Below, in pieces: positions 18,772-28,777 of a stretch of DNA of 64,000 nucleotides. The position numbers and the translations under genes were made by a program. The stretch lies in NCBI RefSeq assembly GCF_000153285.1, contig NZ_CH724168.1, positions 541,823-605,822 of the forward strand. The letters run 5' to 3'. Source of the stretch: Synechococcus sp. WH 7805. Lineage in GTDB: Bacteria > Cyanobacteriota > Cyanobacteriia > PCC-6307 > Cyanobiaceae. The notes under the pieces are model-generated. The model was not told the DNA's origin, ran no database searches, and saw only the letters and a program-made list of their open reading frames with translations. Every line of letters starts with the position of its first letter. The first letter of the stretch is position 1.

Positions 18772-19878
18772 ATGACTAGTACTGAGCAAAAACAGATGGT
18801 GCCTCCTACCGCCGTCAACGACGCACCTGCCGCAGGATCAGCCGTTGCCGTTAAGGATCCGGCCAAGGACACGATCCTCACGCCGCGCTTCTACACAACG
18901 GACTTCGAAGCCATGGCCGCAATGGATCTGCGGCCAAACGAAGCAGAACTGGAGGCCATCTGCGAGGAGTTCCGCAAGGATTACAACCGTCATCACTTTG
19001 TTCGCAACGCAGAATTCGACGGAGCCGCCGACAAACTCGACCCCGAAACACGCCGTGTTTTCGTTGAATTCCTTGAGCAGAGCTGCACATCAGAGTTTTC
19101 AGGCTTTTTGCTCTACAAAGAACTCAGCCGTCGCATTAAGACAAGAAATCCGCTTTTGGCTGAATGTTTTGCTCATATGGCCCGTGATGAAGCCCGCCAT
19201 GCCGGGTTTCTGAACAAATCGATGAGTGATTTCGGTTTGCAGCTCGATCTGGGCTTCCTGACCGCTAATAAGAAGTACACATTTTTCAAACCCAAATTCA
19301 TTTTCTACGCCACCTATCTCTCTGAAAAGATTGGTTATTGGCGCTACATCACGATTTTCCGTCATCTGGAGCAGAACCCCGACAGCAAGATCTTCCCGAT
19401 TTTCAATTTCTTTGAAAACTGGTGTCAAGACGAAAATCGCCACGGTGATTTCTTTGATGCCTTGATGAAGGCACAACCCAACACTGTGCGTGGCATCCGA
19501 GCACGCCTCTGGTGCCGCTTCTTCCTACTGGCCGTTTTCGCGACGATGTACGTGCGCGACGTCGCCCGCAAGGAGTTTTACGAGGCCCTGGGACTTGATG
19601 CGCGTGACTACGACCGACTGGTGATTGACAAGACCAACGAGACAACCGCCAGAGTTTTCCCCGTTGTCTTGGATGTCAAAAATCCTAAGTTTTTTGCAGG
19701 GCTCGAAAACTTAGTAACCAACAACGCAGCCCTGGATGCCGTGGATGCCAGTGCTTCACCAGCACCGATCAAGTGGTTGCGCAAACTTCCCCACTGGATT
19801 GCCAACGGCGGGCAGATGGCGTCGCTCTTTTTGATGGCTCCAGTGCGCAGCGAGCAGTTTCAACCCAGCGTGCGCTGA
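18772..19878 (+). CDS. acsF: Mg-protoporphyrin IX monomethyl ester oxidative cyclase, aerobic
   Basis: A 368-residue di-iron enzyme that forms the isocyclic ring of chlorophyll. The ferritin-like iron ligands are visible as two ExxH-type clusters: [11 protein letters not shown] and [12 protein letters not shown], with [14 protein letters not shown] upstream. ATG 18772 is chosen because the preceding in-frame sequence is unrelated and overlaps DUF2996. The stop codon shares one base with the tldD start. Its partner Ycf54 is encoded at 29788-30108 in this window. Full length and well conserved. Confidence 0.96.
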   Translation: MTSTEQKQMVPPTAVNDAPAAGSAVAVKDPAKDTILTPRFYTTDFEAMAAMDLRPNEAELEAICEEFRKDYNRHHFVRNAEFDGAADKLDPETRRVFVEFLEQSCTSEFSGFLLYKELSRRIKTRNPLLAECFAHMARDEARHAGFLNKSMSDFGLQLDLGFLTANKKYTFFKPKFIFYATYLSEKIGYWRYITIFRHLEQNPDSKIFPIFNFFENWCQDENRHGDFFDALMKAQPNTVRGIRARLWCRFFLLAVFATMYVRDVARKEFYEALGLDARDYDRLVIDKTNETTARVFPVVLDVKNPKFFAGLENLVTNNAALDAVDASASPAPIKWLRKLPHWIANGGQMASLFLMAPVRSEQFQPSVR

Positions 19879-21323
19879 TGCAAACCACGACAATTTCTAC
19901 AACCGGGATCTTCAACCTGGACCCCGGTTGCTCGCCATGGGAGCAACGCCTCAACACACTGTTGAGTGTCGGTCTGGCAGCAGGAGCCGATCTCGTTGAA
20001 GTCTTCCTCGAGCGCACCGACCACTTGGGAGTGCTCGCTGAACAAGACAAGATCACCAGCGTTTCGCCGGCCTTCGGAATGGGAGCTGGCATCCGGGTGT
20101 TCCGGGGTGCGAGGGATGGATTCGTGAGCACCAACGATCTCAGTGACGCCGGTTTGACCGAGGCACTGGAGCAAGCGTTGGCCATGCTTCAACTGGAACG
20201 ATCCACCCTCTCCGGTTCCAATTCATTTCAAGGTCTCAGCGCTCTCAGAAATTTCGCTGCGACGAAAAACGATTGGTTGGAGCGCACACCCAATCTTGAT
20301 GTCATCACCCAGCGTCTGCTTGAAGGAACGCAATGCCTGCAGCGCCTTGGTCAGCATCTTGAAGTAAGGCGCGGCAATTTCTCCCGGGACTGGCAGGAAG
20401 TGCTCGTGGCTGCCAGTGACGGCACCTTCGCTCGCGACATCAGGCTGCATCAATCCAGCGGCCTCAGTGTGCTGGCTGCAGACGGTGACCACCGCGCCAG
20501 CATCGCTCGTCGGTACGGAACTACCGACAAACCCAATGATCTGTGCGACTGGAACATTGAAGCCTCCGCTCAAGAGGTGTGCGCCAGTGCGTCCACCATG
20601 CTGCGTGCTGACTATGTGGACGGTGGCCAGATGCCTGTGGTGCTCGCCAACCGATTTGGTGGCGTGATCTTCCATGAAGCCTGCGGGCACTTGCTGGAAA
20701 CAACCCAGATCGAACGCGGCACCACACCATTCGCCGAGAGCATCGGCGAATCCATAGCCCATCCAGCGGTCACTGCCATCGATGAAGGGTTGAGTGACGG
20801 GGCCTTTGGCTCCATGTCCATGGACGACGAGGGAATGGAGCCGCAGCGAACAGTTCTGATCGAAAAAGGAGTCCTGAAGCGGTTTATCAGCGACCGTGCA
20901 GGAGAGCTGCGCACCGGTCACGCCCGTACCGGCAGTGGTCGCCGCCAGAGCCACGGATTCGCAGCCGCAAGTCGGATGCGCAACACCTACATCGCTGCTG
21001 GTCCTCACAGCATTGATGATCTGATCGGATCCGTGGATCGCGGGCTTTACTGCAAATCCATGGGAGGCGGAAGTGTTGGCCCCACCGGACAGTTCAACTT
21101 TTCCGTTGAAGAGGGCTATTTGATTGAAAACGGAACCCTCAGCAAGCCTGTGAAAGGAGCCACCCTGATCGGTGAAGCCAAAGAGGTCATGCCACGGATT
21201 TCTATGTGTGCCGATGATCTTGATCTTGCCGCCGGCTATTGCGGTTCAGTGAGCGGAAGCGTCTTCGTGACCGTGGGACAACCCCACGTCAAAGTTGATT
21301 CCATCACCGTGGGAGGCCGCTGA
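19878..21323 (+). CDS. tldD: Metalloprotease TldD
   Basis: About 481 residues. The zinc-site motif [10 protein letters not shown] is present, together with the family segments GRGLYCK-type and [14 protein letters not shown]. TldD and TldE form a heterodimeric protease that degrades unfolded or modified peptides. ATG 19878 overlaps the acsF stop by one base; the longer reading from 19773 lies within acsF and is rejected. It is followed two bases later by the TldE-like gene, the expected pairing. Confidence 0.93.
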   Translation: MQTTTISTTGIFNLDPGCSPWEQRLNTLLSVGLAAGADLVEVFLERTDHLGVLAEQDKITSVSPAFGMGAGIRVFRGARDGFVSTNDLSDAGLTEALEQALAMLQLERSTLSGSNSFQGLSALRNFAATKNDWLERTPNLDVITQRLLEGTQCLQRLGQHLEVRRGNFSRDWQEVLVAASDGTFARDIRLHQSSGLSVLAADGDHRASIARRYGTTDKPNDLCDWNIEASAQEVCASASTMLRADYVDGGQMPVVLANRFGGVIFHEACGHLLETTQIERGTTPFAESIGESIAHPAVTAIDEGLSDGAFGSMSMDDEGMEPQRTVLIEKGVLKRFISDRAGELRTGHARTGSGRRQSHGFAAASRMRNTYIAAGPHSIDDLIGSVDRGLYCKSMGGGSVGPTGQFNFSVEEGYLIENGTLSKPVKGATLIGEAKEVMPRISMCADDLDLAAGYCGSVSGSVFVTVGQPHVKVDSITVGGR

Positions 21324-21325
21324 TC

Positions 21326-22693
21326 GTGGGAAATACACCTCTGAACGTCTCGGCTCTGCGTGATCGGCTCCACCATCTCGCATCTCGTGAAGGGATCTCG
21401 CAATGGGATCTCGGAGCCAGTCGGAGCAACAGTGCATCTGTTCAGGTTGATCGCGGTGAAGCCAAACAGCTGAAAGCGTCCCAACGCAGTTCCATCACCG
21501 TGCGTGTGTGGAATCAGCAAGGCCTGGTGGGAATCACCAGCACCTCCGATCTTTCGGAATCAGGCCTGGAAAAGGCGTTGATGGGCGCCCATCAGGCCAG
21601 CGCCTTCGGGAACAGCGATGAGGTTCCCCACTTCTCACCCCTGGCAAACGCTCCAACAGAACCTCTGGATCGACCTCTCAAGGACTCCGAAGGCATTCAA
21701 TCCCTGCTCAAGCATCTTCTTGAGGCAGAGAAGGAGCTCCTCAGCAGGCACCCTGCAATCGAAACGGTCCCTTACAACGGCCTCAATGAGGGGAGCAGCG
21801 AGCGCATCTACCTCAACAGTGATGGCGCTCTCCGTCAGGCACAACGCACCCAAGCCAGTCTTTATCTGTTCGCCCGCGCTGAAGAACAGGGACGGAAACC
21901 CAGAAGTGGAGGTGCGGTACGACTGGCTCTCGGCAGCACCGACCTGGATCTCAAGGGATGCATCGATGAAGCAGCCGAACGCACCATCAGCCATCTCAAC
22001 TACAGACCGATTGATACGGGTCGCTATCTGGTGTGCTTCACACCGGAAGCTTTTCTCGATCTCATCAGTGCTTTCAGCAGCATGTTCAATGCCCGCGCCG
22101 TGCTCGACGGTGTGAGCCTGAGCAAGCCCGACACGATCGGCCAACAACTGGCCGTTCCCTTCTTCAATCTCATCGATAACGGGCTTCACCCTGCCCACGT
22201 CGGAGCGATGCCCTTCGATGGCGAAGGAACACCAACCCGTGCCCTGCGACTGATTGGGGATGGGCATCTGGAGAGCTTCCTGCACTCAGAAGCCACCGCC
22301 AGAAAGTTTGGGGTGCAACCCACCGGACATGCCGGTTTAGGAGCCAAGGTTTCTGTTGGACCGGACTGGTTTGAGGTTCATCGCAGTGAAGGGTGCAGAC
22401 CTCCAGCCGATCATCTGGATCACAGAAAAACCCAGGATTCGTTCGTGATGATCGAGAGCCTCAATGCTCTCCATGCCGGAGTCAAGGCCAGCCAAGGATC
22501 GTTCTCGCTTCCCTTCGACGGCTGGTTGGTGAATGGAGGTGAGCGCATTTCCGTTGAGGCAGCAACGGTTGCTGGCGATATACGAGAGCTCCTTCGATCC
22601 ATTGTTCAGATCGAAGCCGATCCCATCGTCACCCACGAAGGGGTGTGCCCCCATGTGTGGGTGGATGGTCTCGCCATCACCGGCGAAGCCTGA
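21326..22693 (+). CDS. TldE/PmbA-family protease subunit
   Basis: A 455-residue protein homologous to TldD but lacking the HExxxH zinc site, which is typical of the TldE (PmbA) subunit. Family features include RISTSDLSESGL-type text near the N-terminus and NGGERISVEAATVAGD near the C-terminus. Start is GTG 21326, two bases after the tldD stop. It probably assembles with TldD as the non-catalytic partner. Confidence 0.9.
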   Translation: MGNTPLNVSALRDRLHHLASREGISQWDLGASRSNSASVQVDRGEAKQLKASQRSSITVRVWNQQGLVGITSTSDLSESGLEKALMGAHQASAFGNSDEVPHFSPLANAPTEPLDRPLKDSEGIQSLLKHLLEAEKELLSRHPAIETVPYNGLNEGSSERIYLNSDGALRQAQRTQASLYLFARAEEQGRKPRSGGAVRLALGSTDLDLKGCIDEAAERTISHLNYRPIDTGRYLVCFTPEAFLDLISAFSSMFNARAVLDGVSLSKPDTIGQQLAVPFFNLIDNGLHPAHVGAMPFDGEGTPTRALRLIGDGHLESFLHSEATARKFGVQPTGHAGLGAKVSVGPDWFEVHRSEGCRPPADHLDHRKTQDSFVMIESLNALHAGVKASQGSFSLPFDGWLVNGGERISVEAATVAGDIRELLRSIVQIEADPIVTHEGVCPHVWVDGLAITGEA

Positions 22694-22714
22694 TTCACTC
22701 ACAGCGCGACTGCT

Positions 22715-23743
22715 TTGGCTTTAAATATCCTGTTCTGGGGCACACCGGCCTACGCCGTACCAACCCTCGACACACTCCATAAGGCAGGGCATCAGATCGT
22801 CGGTGTGGTGACCCAACCGGATCGGCGACGAGGTCGGGGCAAACAATTGGTCGCGTCGCCTGTCAAAGCAAGGGCTCAAGAGCTGGGCTGTCCCGTGTTC
22901 ACACCGGAAAAGATCCGACGGGACCCGGAGTGCCAGCAAGAGCTGAATGCTCTGGGTGCCGATGTGTCTGTGGTGGTTGCCTTCGGCCAGATCCTGCCCA
23001 AGGAGATCCTTCAACACCCGCCTTTGGGCTGCTGGAACGGGCATGGCTCTTTGCTTCCCCGTTGGAGAGGTGCGGGACCGATTCAATGGTCAATTCTTGA
23101 GGGGGACCCAGAAACAGGCGTAGGGATCATGGCCATGGAAGAGGGCCTGGATACGGGTCCGGTGTTCCTGGAGCAACGCCTGCCGATCGGCCTCCTTGAG
23201 AATGCCCATCAACTGGGAGAACGACTCAGCCGGCTCACCGCCGATCTGATGCTGGAGGCGATGCCAGCCATCGAGGCGGCTGGACCAGGGCCGGAAGCAG
23301 ATCGTTGGTCGCGACTCAACGTGCGCCAACAACCAGACCAGGGCACCTACGCCCGCATGCTTACCAAAGACGACGTTCAATTGACCTGGAGTGATCCAGC
23401 TCTAACAACCCATCGAAAGGTGATGGGTTTGTATCCGGGAGCCGTCACGGTCTGGAAGGATCGCCGCCTGAAGGTACTGGCAACGGAACCGCTGATCGAG
23501 CGTCTCAAGGATGCACTGTCTGAAGACGCCCGCGCCTTGGTGGGGCGTTGGAGCACCGGTGCGCATTCCCCCGGCCAGGTTCTTCACTGCTCTGGTTCAG
23601 GGCTGGTGGTGAGTACCAGTGGCTGTCCAATCCTGATTCGTGAAGCCCAACTGGAGGGGAAGGCCAGAAGCAGCGGGCAGACTCTGATCCAACAGCTCCA
23701 GGCAGTCCCTGGAGACACGATGGGGCTCGCGGCGAACCCTTAG
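22715..23743 (+). CDS. fmt: Methionyl-tRNA formyltransferase
   Basis: A 342-residue enzyme that formylates initiator Met-tRNA. The family core [20 protein letters not shown] carries the catalytic Asn and His, and LDTGPVF carries the Asp. A C-terminal tRNA-binding OB domain follows. The start appears to be TTG 22715: the protein begins [14 protein letters not shown], matching other Fmt N-termini, and no in-frame ATG or GTG lies nearby. The last four bases overlap the convergent helicase gene. Confidence 0.95.
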   Translation: MALNILFWGTPAYAVPTLDTLHKAGHQIVGVVTQPDRRRGRGKQLVASPVKARAQELGCPVFTPEKIRRDPECQQELNALGADVSVVVAFGQILPKEILQHPPLGCWNGHGSLLPRWRGAGPIQWSILEGDPETGVGIMAMEEGLDTGPVFLEQRLPIGLLENAHQLGERLSRLTADLMLEAMPAIEAAGPGPEADRWSRLNVRQQPDQGTYARMLTKDDVQLTWSDPALTTHRKVMGLYPGAVTVWKDRRLKVLATEPLIERLKDALSEDARALVGRWSTGAHSPGQVLHCSGSGLVVSTSGCPILIREAQLEGKARSSGQTLIQQLQAVPGDTMGLAANP

Positions 23744-25029
23744 CGATGACGGCCGCGTACGGGTGAGGGTGCGCTGCGCGCTCTGGGTTTGCCAGGTGGG
23801 CGCTTGCGACCACCGCTGAGATCCAGGGGGGGAGCCTTGAGCACAGTGGGCTCAAACCCGTCCACGGTCTGACGCGTCAGCTCTTCACCCGTCAGCCGCT
23901 CGATCGCTTTGAGGAGAAGCGCTTCTTCAGCGGCAACCAGGGACACTGCATGCCCCGTTTCCCCCGCACGACCCGTACGACCGATGCGGTGCACGTAATC
24001 TTCCGCCACATTCGGCAGATCCAGATTCACCACATGGGGAAGCTGCTGAATATCGATGCCTCTGGCGGCGATATCCGTAGCGACGAGCACCCGGATGTTT
24101 CCTTGCTTGAAACCCTGAAGGGCACGGGTTCTGGCCCCCTGACTCTTGTTGCCATGGATGGCCGCCGCGGAAAGGCCTTCCTTGCTGAGACGGTCAGCAA
24201 CCCGATTGGCTCCGTGCTTGGTGCGCGAGAACACGAGCACCTGACGCCAGTCACCCGCACGAATGAGATGGCTGAGCAAATCACTTTTGCGCGCCATGTC
24301 ACAAGGATGCACCACTTGCTCCACCGATCGCGCCGTCTGATTTTCTGGCGTGACTTGAAGATGCACTGGATCGTGGAGAAGGCCCGACGCCAACTTGCGA
24401 ATTGGTGCACTGAACGTGGCGGAAAACAGAAGTGTTTGACGCTTCACAGGCATCAACCTGATCAAGCGACGGATGTCATGAATGAAACCCATATCGAGCA
24501 TGCGATCAGCTTCATCAAGAACCAGACACTCCAGCTGATCAAAGTGCAGGGCCCCCTGCTGATGAAGATCAAGCAACCGTCCGGGCGTGGCCACCAGCAG
24601 ATCCACTCCCCCACGAAGGCGATTGATCTGTGGGTTGGCCTTCACGCCGCCGAACACAACATCGCTGCGGAGAGGCAAGTGACTGCTGTAAGCCCTCACA
24701 TTCTCAAGGACCTGGGCGGCGAGTTCCCTGGTGGGCGTGAGGACAAGAGCGCGAATCTGGCCTCGTCCAGCCGGTTTGCCGTGCCGAAGTCTCTCCAGCA
24801 CCGGCAACGTGAAACCAGCTGTTTTCCCTGTACCGGTTTGCGCAGCTGCCATCACATCCCTGCCATCAATCACTGCAGGAATCGCCTGCGCCTGAATCGG
24901 TGATGGATGGGTATAACCCTTGTCCTGGAGTGCCTCCAGCAGGGGTTCACCTAATCCCAGATCCGAAAACAAAGCCTGAGGATCAATGGAGACAGAAACT
25001 GCGCTGATTGTGATGCCGCCGCAAGCCAC
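23740..25029 (-). CDS. DEAD-box ATP-dependent RNA helicase, RhlE-like
   Basis: A 429-residue helicase with the full set of motifs: Q-motif [10 protein letters not shown], Walker [22 protein letters not shown] in [16 protein letters not shown], and [11 protein letters not shown] short basic C-terminal tail ([13 protein letters not shown]) may aid RNA binding. Such helicases remodel RNA in ribosome assembly or cold stress. It is the last gene of a minus-strand run starting at terC. Confidence 0.94.
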   Translation of the reverse strand: MACGGITISAVSVSIDPQALFSDLGLGEPLLEALQDKGYTHPSPIQAQAIPAVIDGRDVMAAAQTGTGKTAGFTLPVLERLRHGKPAGRGQIRALVLTPTRELAAQVLENVRAYSSHLPLRSDVVFGGVKANPQINRLRGGVDLLVATPGRLLDLHQQGALHFDQLECLVLDEADRMLDMGFIHDIRRLIRLMPVKRQTLLFSATFSAPIRKLASGLLHDPVHLQVTPENQTARSVEQVVHPCDMARKSDLLSHLIRAGDWRQVLVFSRTKHGANRVADRLSKEGLSAAAIHGNKSQGARTRALQGFKQGNIRVLVATDIAARGIDIQQLPHVVNLDLPNVAEDYVHRIGRTGRAGETGHAVSLVAAEEALLLKAIERLTGEELTRQTVDGFEPTVLKAPPLDLSGGRKRPPGKPRARSAPSPVRGRHR

Positions 25030-25055
25030 ACCCTACGGGGCCATCCATTCACCTC

Positions 25056-25265
25056 TTAGTGATCGGCGTAGAGCAACTGCGCCTGGTTCCAGACCTCATC
25101 GAGCTGCTGATCACTGAGAACGAGTGCCTGGGGGTGAACGCGCGCAAGCCAGGCACGACGGTGCTCGGGGGTCTCATCACGGAAAAAGGTCTGCTGAGCT
25201 GCGAGAACGCGAAATTTGAGAAATTCCAAAAGCACAGCTCTGACCCGCAAGGAGGAATGCTGCAT
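25056..25265 (-). CDS. Small hypothetical protein
   Basis: A 69-residue, probably helical protein starting at ATG 25265 (MQHSSLRVRAVLLEFLKF). This start lies 10 bases after the stop of the upstream small gene; a longer reading from 25331 would overlap that gene by 56 bases. Sequence such as FFRDETPEHRRAWLARVHP looks like real coding sequence, but I recognise no family. It precedes the helicase gene by 26 bases and likely shares its transcript. Confidence 0.62.
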   Translation of the reverse strand: MQHSSLRVRAVLLEFLKFRVLAAQQTFFRDETPEHRRAWLARVHPQALVLSDQQLDEVWNQAQLLYADH

Positions 25266-25275
25266 CGAAGAGCCC

Positions 25276-25500
25276 TCAGAACAATTGCCAAGCAGCATTG
25301 TCAGGGATCTCTGGAGCGGCATGGGGATCACTGGGTTCCTGCTGCGTGACCCTCCAAGCAGGAACCCTGCAATCGCGATACGTCGAGTGCTGAATCAGGA
25401 TCCCTTCCTGATCATCCGTGGAGGCATAAAAACCACCAACCCACTGGGGCAACTCATTGATGCCACCTCGAAACCACACCCAGCATCGCTCGCGTTTCAT
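25276..25500 (-). CDS. Small hypothetical protein, conserved-type
   Basis: A 74-residue protein rich in Trp and charged residues (RERCWVWFRGGINELPQWVG, then QHSTYRDCRVPAWRV). The composition and codon use look like a genuine globular mini-protein. I cannot name a family. It lies between the DUF6464 gene (42 bases upstream) and another small gene on the same strand, in a compact operon-like run from terC to the helicase. Confidence 0.7.
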   Translation of the reverse strand: MKRERCWVWFRGGINELPQWVGGFYASTDDQEGILIQHSTYRDCRVPAWRVTQQEPSDPHAAPEIPDNAAWQLF

Positions 25501-25541
25501 CGATCCTCGGTGTTTTCACCGCTCCATTCTGAAAGCAGAAG

Positions 25542-25883
25542 CTAAGGCGCAACCTCACGGTGCACACAGCGTTCGCAGGGACCCTCCGGGAGCACGGCAC
25601 AACGCAAGAGTGGGCTTCGTGCATTGAACCGACAACTGGGATCGCCGATCACCCAGCCATGAAGGAACCAGCGAGCATCGTCCGGTTGCTTCTGTGTCTT
25701 CACCAGCAAGACAACAGACCGAAGTTCATAGCGTCCAGAGCGAAGGCGGTACCGATGCCGCCTCTGCATCACCAGGAAACTTCTGGAGTCGATCGAAAAC
25801 CAACGGCCTGGGTGGGGAGGATCCTCCATTTCCAACCGATCAATCGGCTGCTCACTTCCGAACTGACGAATCTCGATGAGCAC
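25542..25883 (-). CDS. DUF6464-like protein
   Basis: A 113-residue protein with the family pattern PHPGRWFSIDSRSFLVMQRRHRYRL followed by a Cys-containing tail GDPSCRFNARSPLLRCAV and CERCVHRE. The paired cysteines at the C-terminus could bind a metal. The family is cyanobacterial and of unknown function. It starts two bases after the terC stop, so the two are almost certainly co-transcribed. Confidence 0.75.
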   Translation of the reverse strand: MLIEIRQFGSEQPIDRLEMEDPPHPGRWFSIDSRSFLVMQRRHRYRLRSGRYELRSVVLLVKTQKQPDDARWFLHGWVIGDPSCRFNARSPLLRCAVLPEGPCERCVHREVAP

Positions 25884-25885
25884 GG

Positions 25886-26608
25886 TTATGTCTCTTCAGC
25901 AATGAGAGGCAGACGAATCGAAAATCCCCAGACCATCAAAAGGGCCACCACCGATAGGGTCAACAGCTCAGGAACATCGATCATCGGGAAGACCAGCTGA
26001 ATCAGCAACTTGAATCCAACGAATGCCACTGCGAGGTATCCAGCCGATTCGAGTCTTGAATAGATCTTCAGCCATTGGATGAACAAGCCGGACGTGAAGC
26101 GCAGAGCGACCACACCGATCAGAGCGCCAGTGATCACAAGGAACAACTGATCACTGATTGCAACAGCGGCAGCGACACTGTCGATCGAGAACGCCAAATC
26201 AGTGACTGCCAGAGTGACGACTGTTCGGCGAAAGCTCACCGTCGACGAAGAGTCCAATGAGGTCTTTGCGTCGTCATCAAGGTCTGTGGGTCGCCAATGT
26301 TGATAACAAAGCCATAGGAGATATCCACCTGCCAGCAGCTGGATCGGTGGGAAGGCGAGGACCCATTGCGCCATGAGGATGAGCGCCACACGGAGCACGA
26401 ACGCCATCAACACACCCAGATTGAGAGCCTGGCGCTCGAGAGCAGGATCACTCTGCTTTCGGGCAATCGCGGCCAGCGCAATGGCATTGTCAGCCGATAA
26501 CAGCAGTTCCAGACTCACTAAAACCGGTAACAACGGGAGTAGCTCACCAAGGTGATCAACGCCGTCCAGCCAGGCGGTTAATGAGGGCAGTGCAGCTGTG
26601 TCCATCAA
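25886..26608 (-). CDS. TerC-family membrane protein
   Basis: A 240-residue integral membrane protein with about seven helices. It has the two TerC half-motifs with acidic residues: ELLLSADNAIALAAIA (~33-48) and LAFSIDSVAAAVAIS. TerC-family members have been tied to metal export, including manganese, and in plastids to thylakoid protein insertion; which applies here is unknown. It heads a minus-strand operon and is divergent from the 26643 gene with only 34 bases between, too little for a yybP-type riboswitch. Confidence 0.9.
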   Translation of the reverse strand: MMDTAALPSLTAWLDGVDHLGELLPLLPVLVSLELLLSADNAIALAAIARKQSDPALERQALNLGVLMAFVLRVALILMAQWVLAFPPIQLLAGGYLLWLCYQHWRPTDLDDDAKTSLDSSSTVSFRRTVVTLAVTDLAFSIDSVAAAVAISDQLFLVITGALIGVVALRFTSGLFIQWLKIYSRLESAGYLAVAFVGFKLLIQLVFPMIDVPELLTLSVVALLMVWGFSIRLPLIAEET

Positions 26609-26642
26609 CCCAGCCTAGAAATGGGACGCGCCGACCAGTGGC

Positions 26643-27368
26643 ATGAAAACCCAAGCCCAGCTTTGCCATCACAACGACCAGCGCTGCATTGTTCGAGTGG
26701 AAGGCTTTGACGGCGACACGTCGCTGGGCAGTGCCCTGGGCGAAGCGCCCACGGCAACCGAAGCAGAGGATCAGGCCATTGCCCGACTGAAGCAACGACT
26801 GGACACGTTCAGGGCACCCGCAGCCGGCAGCAAAGAACTCGTGCGCCGCAGCAGCCAGGAAGGGGATCGGGTTGCACAGAAGCCAACACCTGTCTCTGAG
26901 CCGCCGATAGCAACAACGGTCGAACCAATCCAGCCCTCGGGCGATCACGCGGCACCCACCGCGGTCAATGAGGCACCCACTGATCCCGACGATTGGAGCG
27001 AAGAGCTCACGGCAATCGATCTGGAATTGCAACGCATCGGCTGGGATCGTGCCAATGAATCCATTTATCTTGAGCGGGCGTTTGGTCACAGCAGCAGACA
27101 TCGCCTCACACGCTTCAGTGATCTCGTGGCTTATCTCAAGCGCCTGCGTGAACTACCAGCTTCTAGCGATGCAACAACTGCTGGAATCCCTTTACGGCGT
27201 TCTGATCTTGTCAATCAGTGCGATGAGATTCTGAAGCGCCTCAATTGGGAGCAACAGCAGGCTCGAGAGTTTCTCCAAAGCAACTTCCAGGTGGGATCAA
27301 GGCAGCAACTGAGTGATGAACAACTACTCGGATTCAACATGCTGCTGGAGGAGCAGTTGCTGAAATAG
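26643..27368 (+). CDS. Conserved hypothetical protein, two-domain
   Basis: A 241-residue protein. The N-terminal ~60 residues form a compact domain (CIVRVEGFDGDTSLGSALGE, with an Ala/Glu-rich helix after it). Then comes a ~55-residue Pro/Thr-rich linker, then a helical C-terminal domain (ELTAIDLELQRIGWDRANES, YLKRLRELP, NWEQQQAREFLQ, LLGFNMLLEEQLL). No family is recognised. The start is ATG 26643, divergent from terC. It appears to be a real gene by length and codon use. Confidence 0.75.
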   Translation: MKTQAQLCHHNDQRCIVRVEGFDGDTSLGSALGEAPTATEAEDQAIARLKQRLDTFRAPAAGSKELVRRSSQEGDRVAQKPTPVSEPPIATTVEPIQPSGDHAAPTAVNEAPTDPDDWSEELTAIDLELQRIGWDRANESIYLERAFGHSSRHRLTRFSDLVAYLKRLRELPASSDATTAGIPLRRSDLVNQCDEILKRLNWEQQQAREFLQSNFQVGSRQQLSDEQLLGFNMLLEEQLLK

Positions 27369-27641
27369 CCATGAAACCAGTGACACCGTCGAAGAATCCT
27401 TTCCCCATTGCGATTAGCCGCACACATCCCCATTGCAAGGGTGGAATTGCACCAACAACAGACTGATGCCAGTCGCCAATGACCAACTGAAGCCAGCAGC
27501 AGCGAGGTGAGTTCTCAAGAGCTGTGCCTGACCCTTCAAGAGCGACACTGCCGAGTGGATGGTCGGAGACCTCGGTTGTCAGGAGGTTATCGACGGATCC
27601 AATCCCGATTGCTAAGTAATTAGAAGACCCCCTTTTTGATA

Positions 27642-28106
27642 ATGGGCAATCTCCTGCGTTTCAACTTCCTGGCAGCGATTTTGATCATGCTCGGAGTTTG
27701 TGGATGCACCACGAACCAATCCTCAGCCAACTCCTCTTCAGTACCAGAAGCGCCGACAAAGGCCGATGAAACAGAGTCGAAACAAAAGCCGCACTTGGCA
27801 AGCGAAGACACCGTGAAGACGATGAAAGGGAGAGCCACTTGGTATGGCCCGGGGTATTACGGCCGCAAAACCGCAAGCGGTGACGTACTCAAAAAGGGAA
27901 CAATGACGGCGGCTCACAGCAGCTTGCCGCTGGGCACTGAGGTAAAAGTCACCAGAGTCGACACCAATGAAAGCGTGACGGTGGTGATCAACGACCGCAA
28001 GCCATACAAAAAGGGGACGGTGATTGACCTGGCCCACGGTGCAGCCGATGCCCTCGACATCGATGAAGACGGCACAGCCAGCGTCATCGTTGAGGTGATC
28101 AACTGA
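27642..28106 (+). CDS. RlpA-like double-psi beta-barrel lipoprotein
   Basis: A 154-residue exported protein. Residues 1-23 are a lipoprotein signal (LLRFNFLAAILIMLGVCGC) with a plausible lipobox at Cys23. Residues ~65-154 match the RlpA barrel: GYYGRKTASGD, TAAHSSLPLGT, VINDRKPYKKGTVIDLAHGAA. RlpA-type proteins are lytic transglycosylases or septal wall proteins. ATG 27642 is preferred to the TTG two codons earlier because it gives a normal lipoprotein start. It has its own upstream region of ~270 bases with no other gene. Confidence 0.88.
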   Translation: MGNLLRFNFLAAILIMLGVCGCTTNQSSANSSSVPEAPTKADETESKQKPHLASEDTVKTMKGRATWYGPGYYGRKTASGDVLKKGTMTAAHSSLPLGTEVKVTRVDTNESVTVVINDRKPYKKGTVIDLAHGAADALDIDEDGTASVIVEVIN

Positions 28107-28126
28107 GGACGATCAGGTTCTGCTCA

Positions 28127-28146
28127 AGAGGAGATCCGCCTCCTCT
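28127..28146 (+). terminator. Possible hairpin after the RlpA-like gene
   Basis: A 7-base perfect stem (AGAGGAG / CTCCTCT) with a 6-base loop lies 21 bases after the stop codon. No T-run follows, so it is a weak terminator candidate. Confidence 0.3.
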
Positions 28147-28777
28147 AAGCCTTAAAGGTTGAACGTTGCCGTCGGGGTAAGTATTTCACCGGGGGGGGTC
28201 ATCGCAGCAACAAGTCCATGGCAGAAAACAACTTCACACCGAAAGTGAGAGTGTATTGCGAAACGATTGCTGCCTAGATTGTGATACTAACGATCTAACA
28301 ACCTATTTTTCATTGCTTACTCGAATTCCCAAAGCATCAGGTCCGACAAGTGATGGAAGTCACGAGCACGTGATTCAAAGCTCATGTGGCAAGTTCATTG
28401 CAATCATGGAGACTCAATCGAAGCCATTGCCTTGGTGAGCCACTGGATCCACATCCAAAACCAAGGGTTTTTGTCGTCAACTTCGAATGGGCTATGAATC
28501 AATCTTCCTCATCAACCACCAAGCCAAGGTCTGCGTAGGGGAAGAGGGACTTTGCTTGAGCCCAAGCGGCTTGCAGGCTATCGGCTTGGATGGTGCTGAT
28601 GAGATGGGTCTTGGCGCTGATGGATCACCGTTGCAAGACCTAGCCCCATCACGGATCCCACATTGGAGTGATTTTTGCGTACCGACATCTGAAATTTCAG
28701 ACAGAGCCCAAGCTCCCGCTGGGTTTCCTTGCTGATCACCTGCTGCAGAGGAGCAAGGATGGCATCACTGAATGGAT
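28147..28777. other. 630-base non-coding stretch with a decayed small gene
   Basis: I see no intact gene of confident quality here. It holds an 8-G run at about 28191-28198, mixed low-quality open frames on both strands, and a 41-codon minus-strand frame at 28499-28624 described separately. The local sequence looks less constrained than its surroundings, consistent with an accessory or decaying segment between the RlpA-like and RTX genes. Confidence 0.5.
28499..28624 (-). pseudogene. Possible frameshifted small protein gene
   Basis: Reading the minus strand towards the stop at 28499-28501 gives 41 residues including THLISTIQADSLQAAWAQAK, LFPYADLG and an acidic end VVDEED. This looks like natural protein sequence. 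It has no start codon: a TGA precedes it directly. Removing one base near 28620-28624 would join it to a GTG start (reading GTG ATC ATC AGC...). It is either a frameshifted pseudogene, a sequencing error or chance. Family unknown. Confidence 0.4.

Noticed and set aside
20223-21008. 261-residue open frame on the minus strand
   Set aside because: It is antisense to tldD, which carries the real zinc motif.
23950-24903. 317-residue open frame on the plus strand
   Set aside because: It is the antisense shadow of the DEAD-box helicase gene, whose motifs are complete.
26608-26643. Manganese riboswitch upstream of terC
   Set aside because: The divergent gap is only 34 bases, too short for the yybP-ykoY fold.
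28187-28200. Phase-variable G tract
   Set aside because: An 8-G run is present but lies in no gene or recognisable promoter, so no phase-variation role can be supported.
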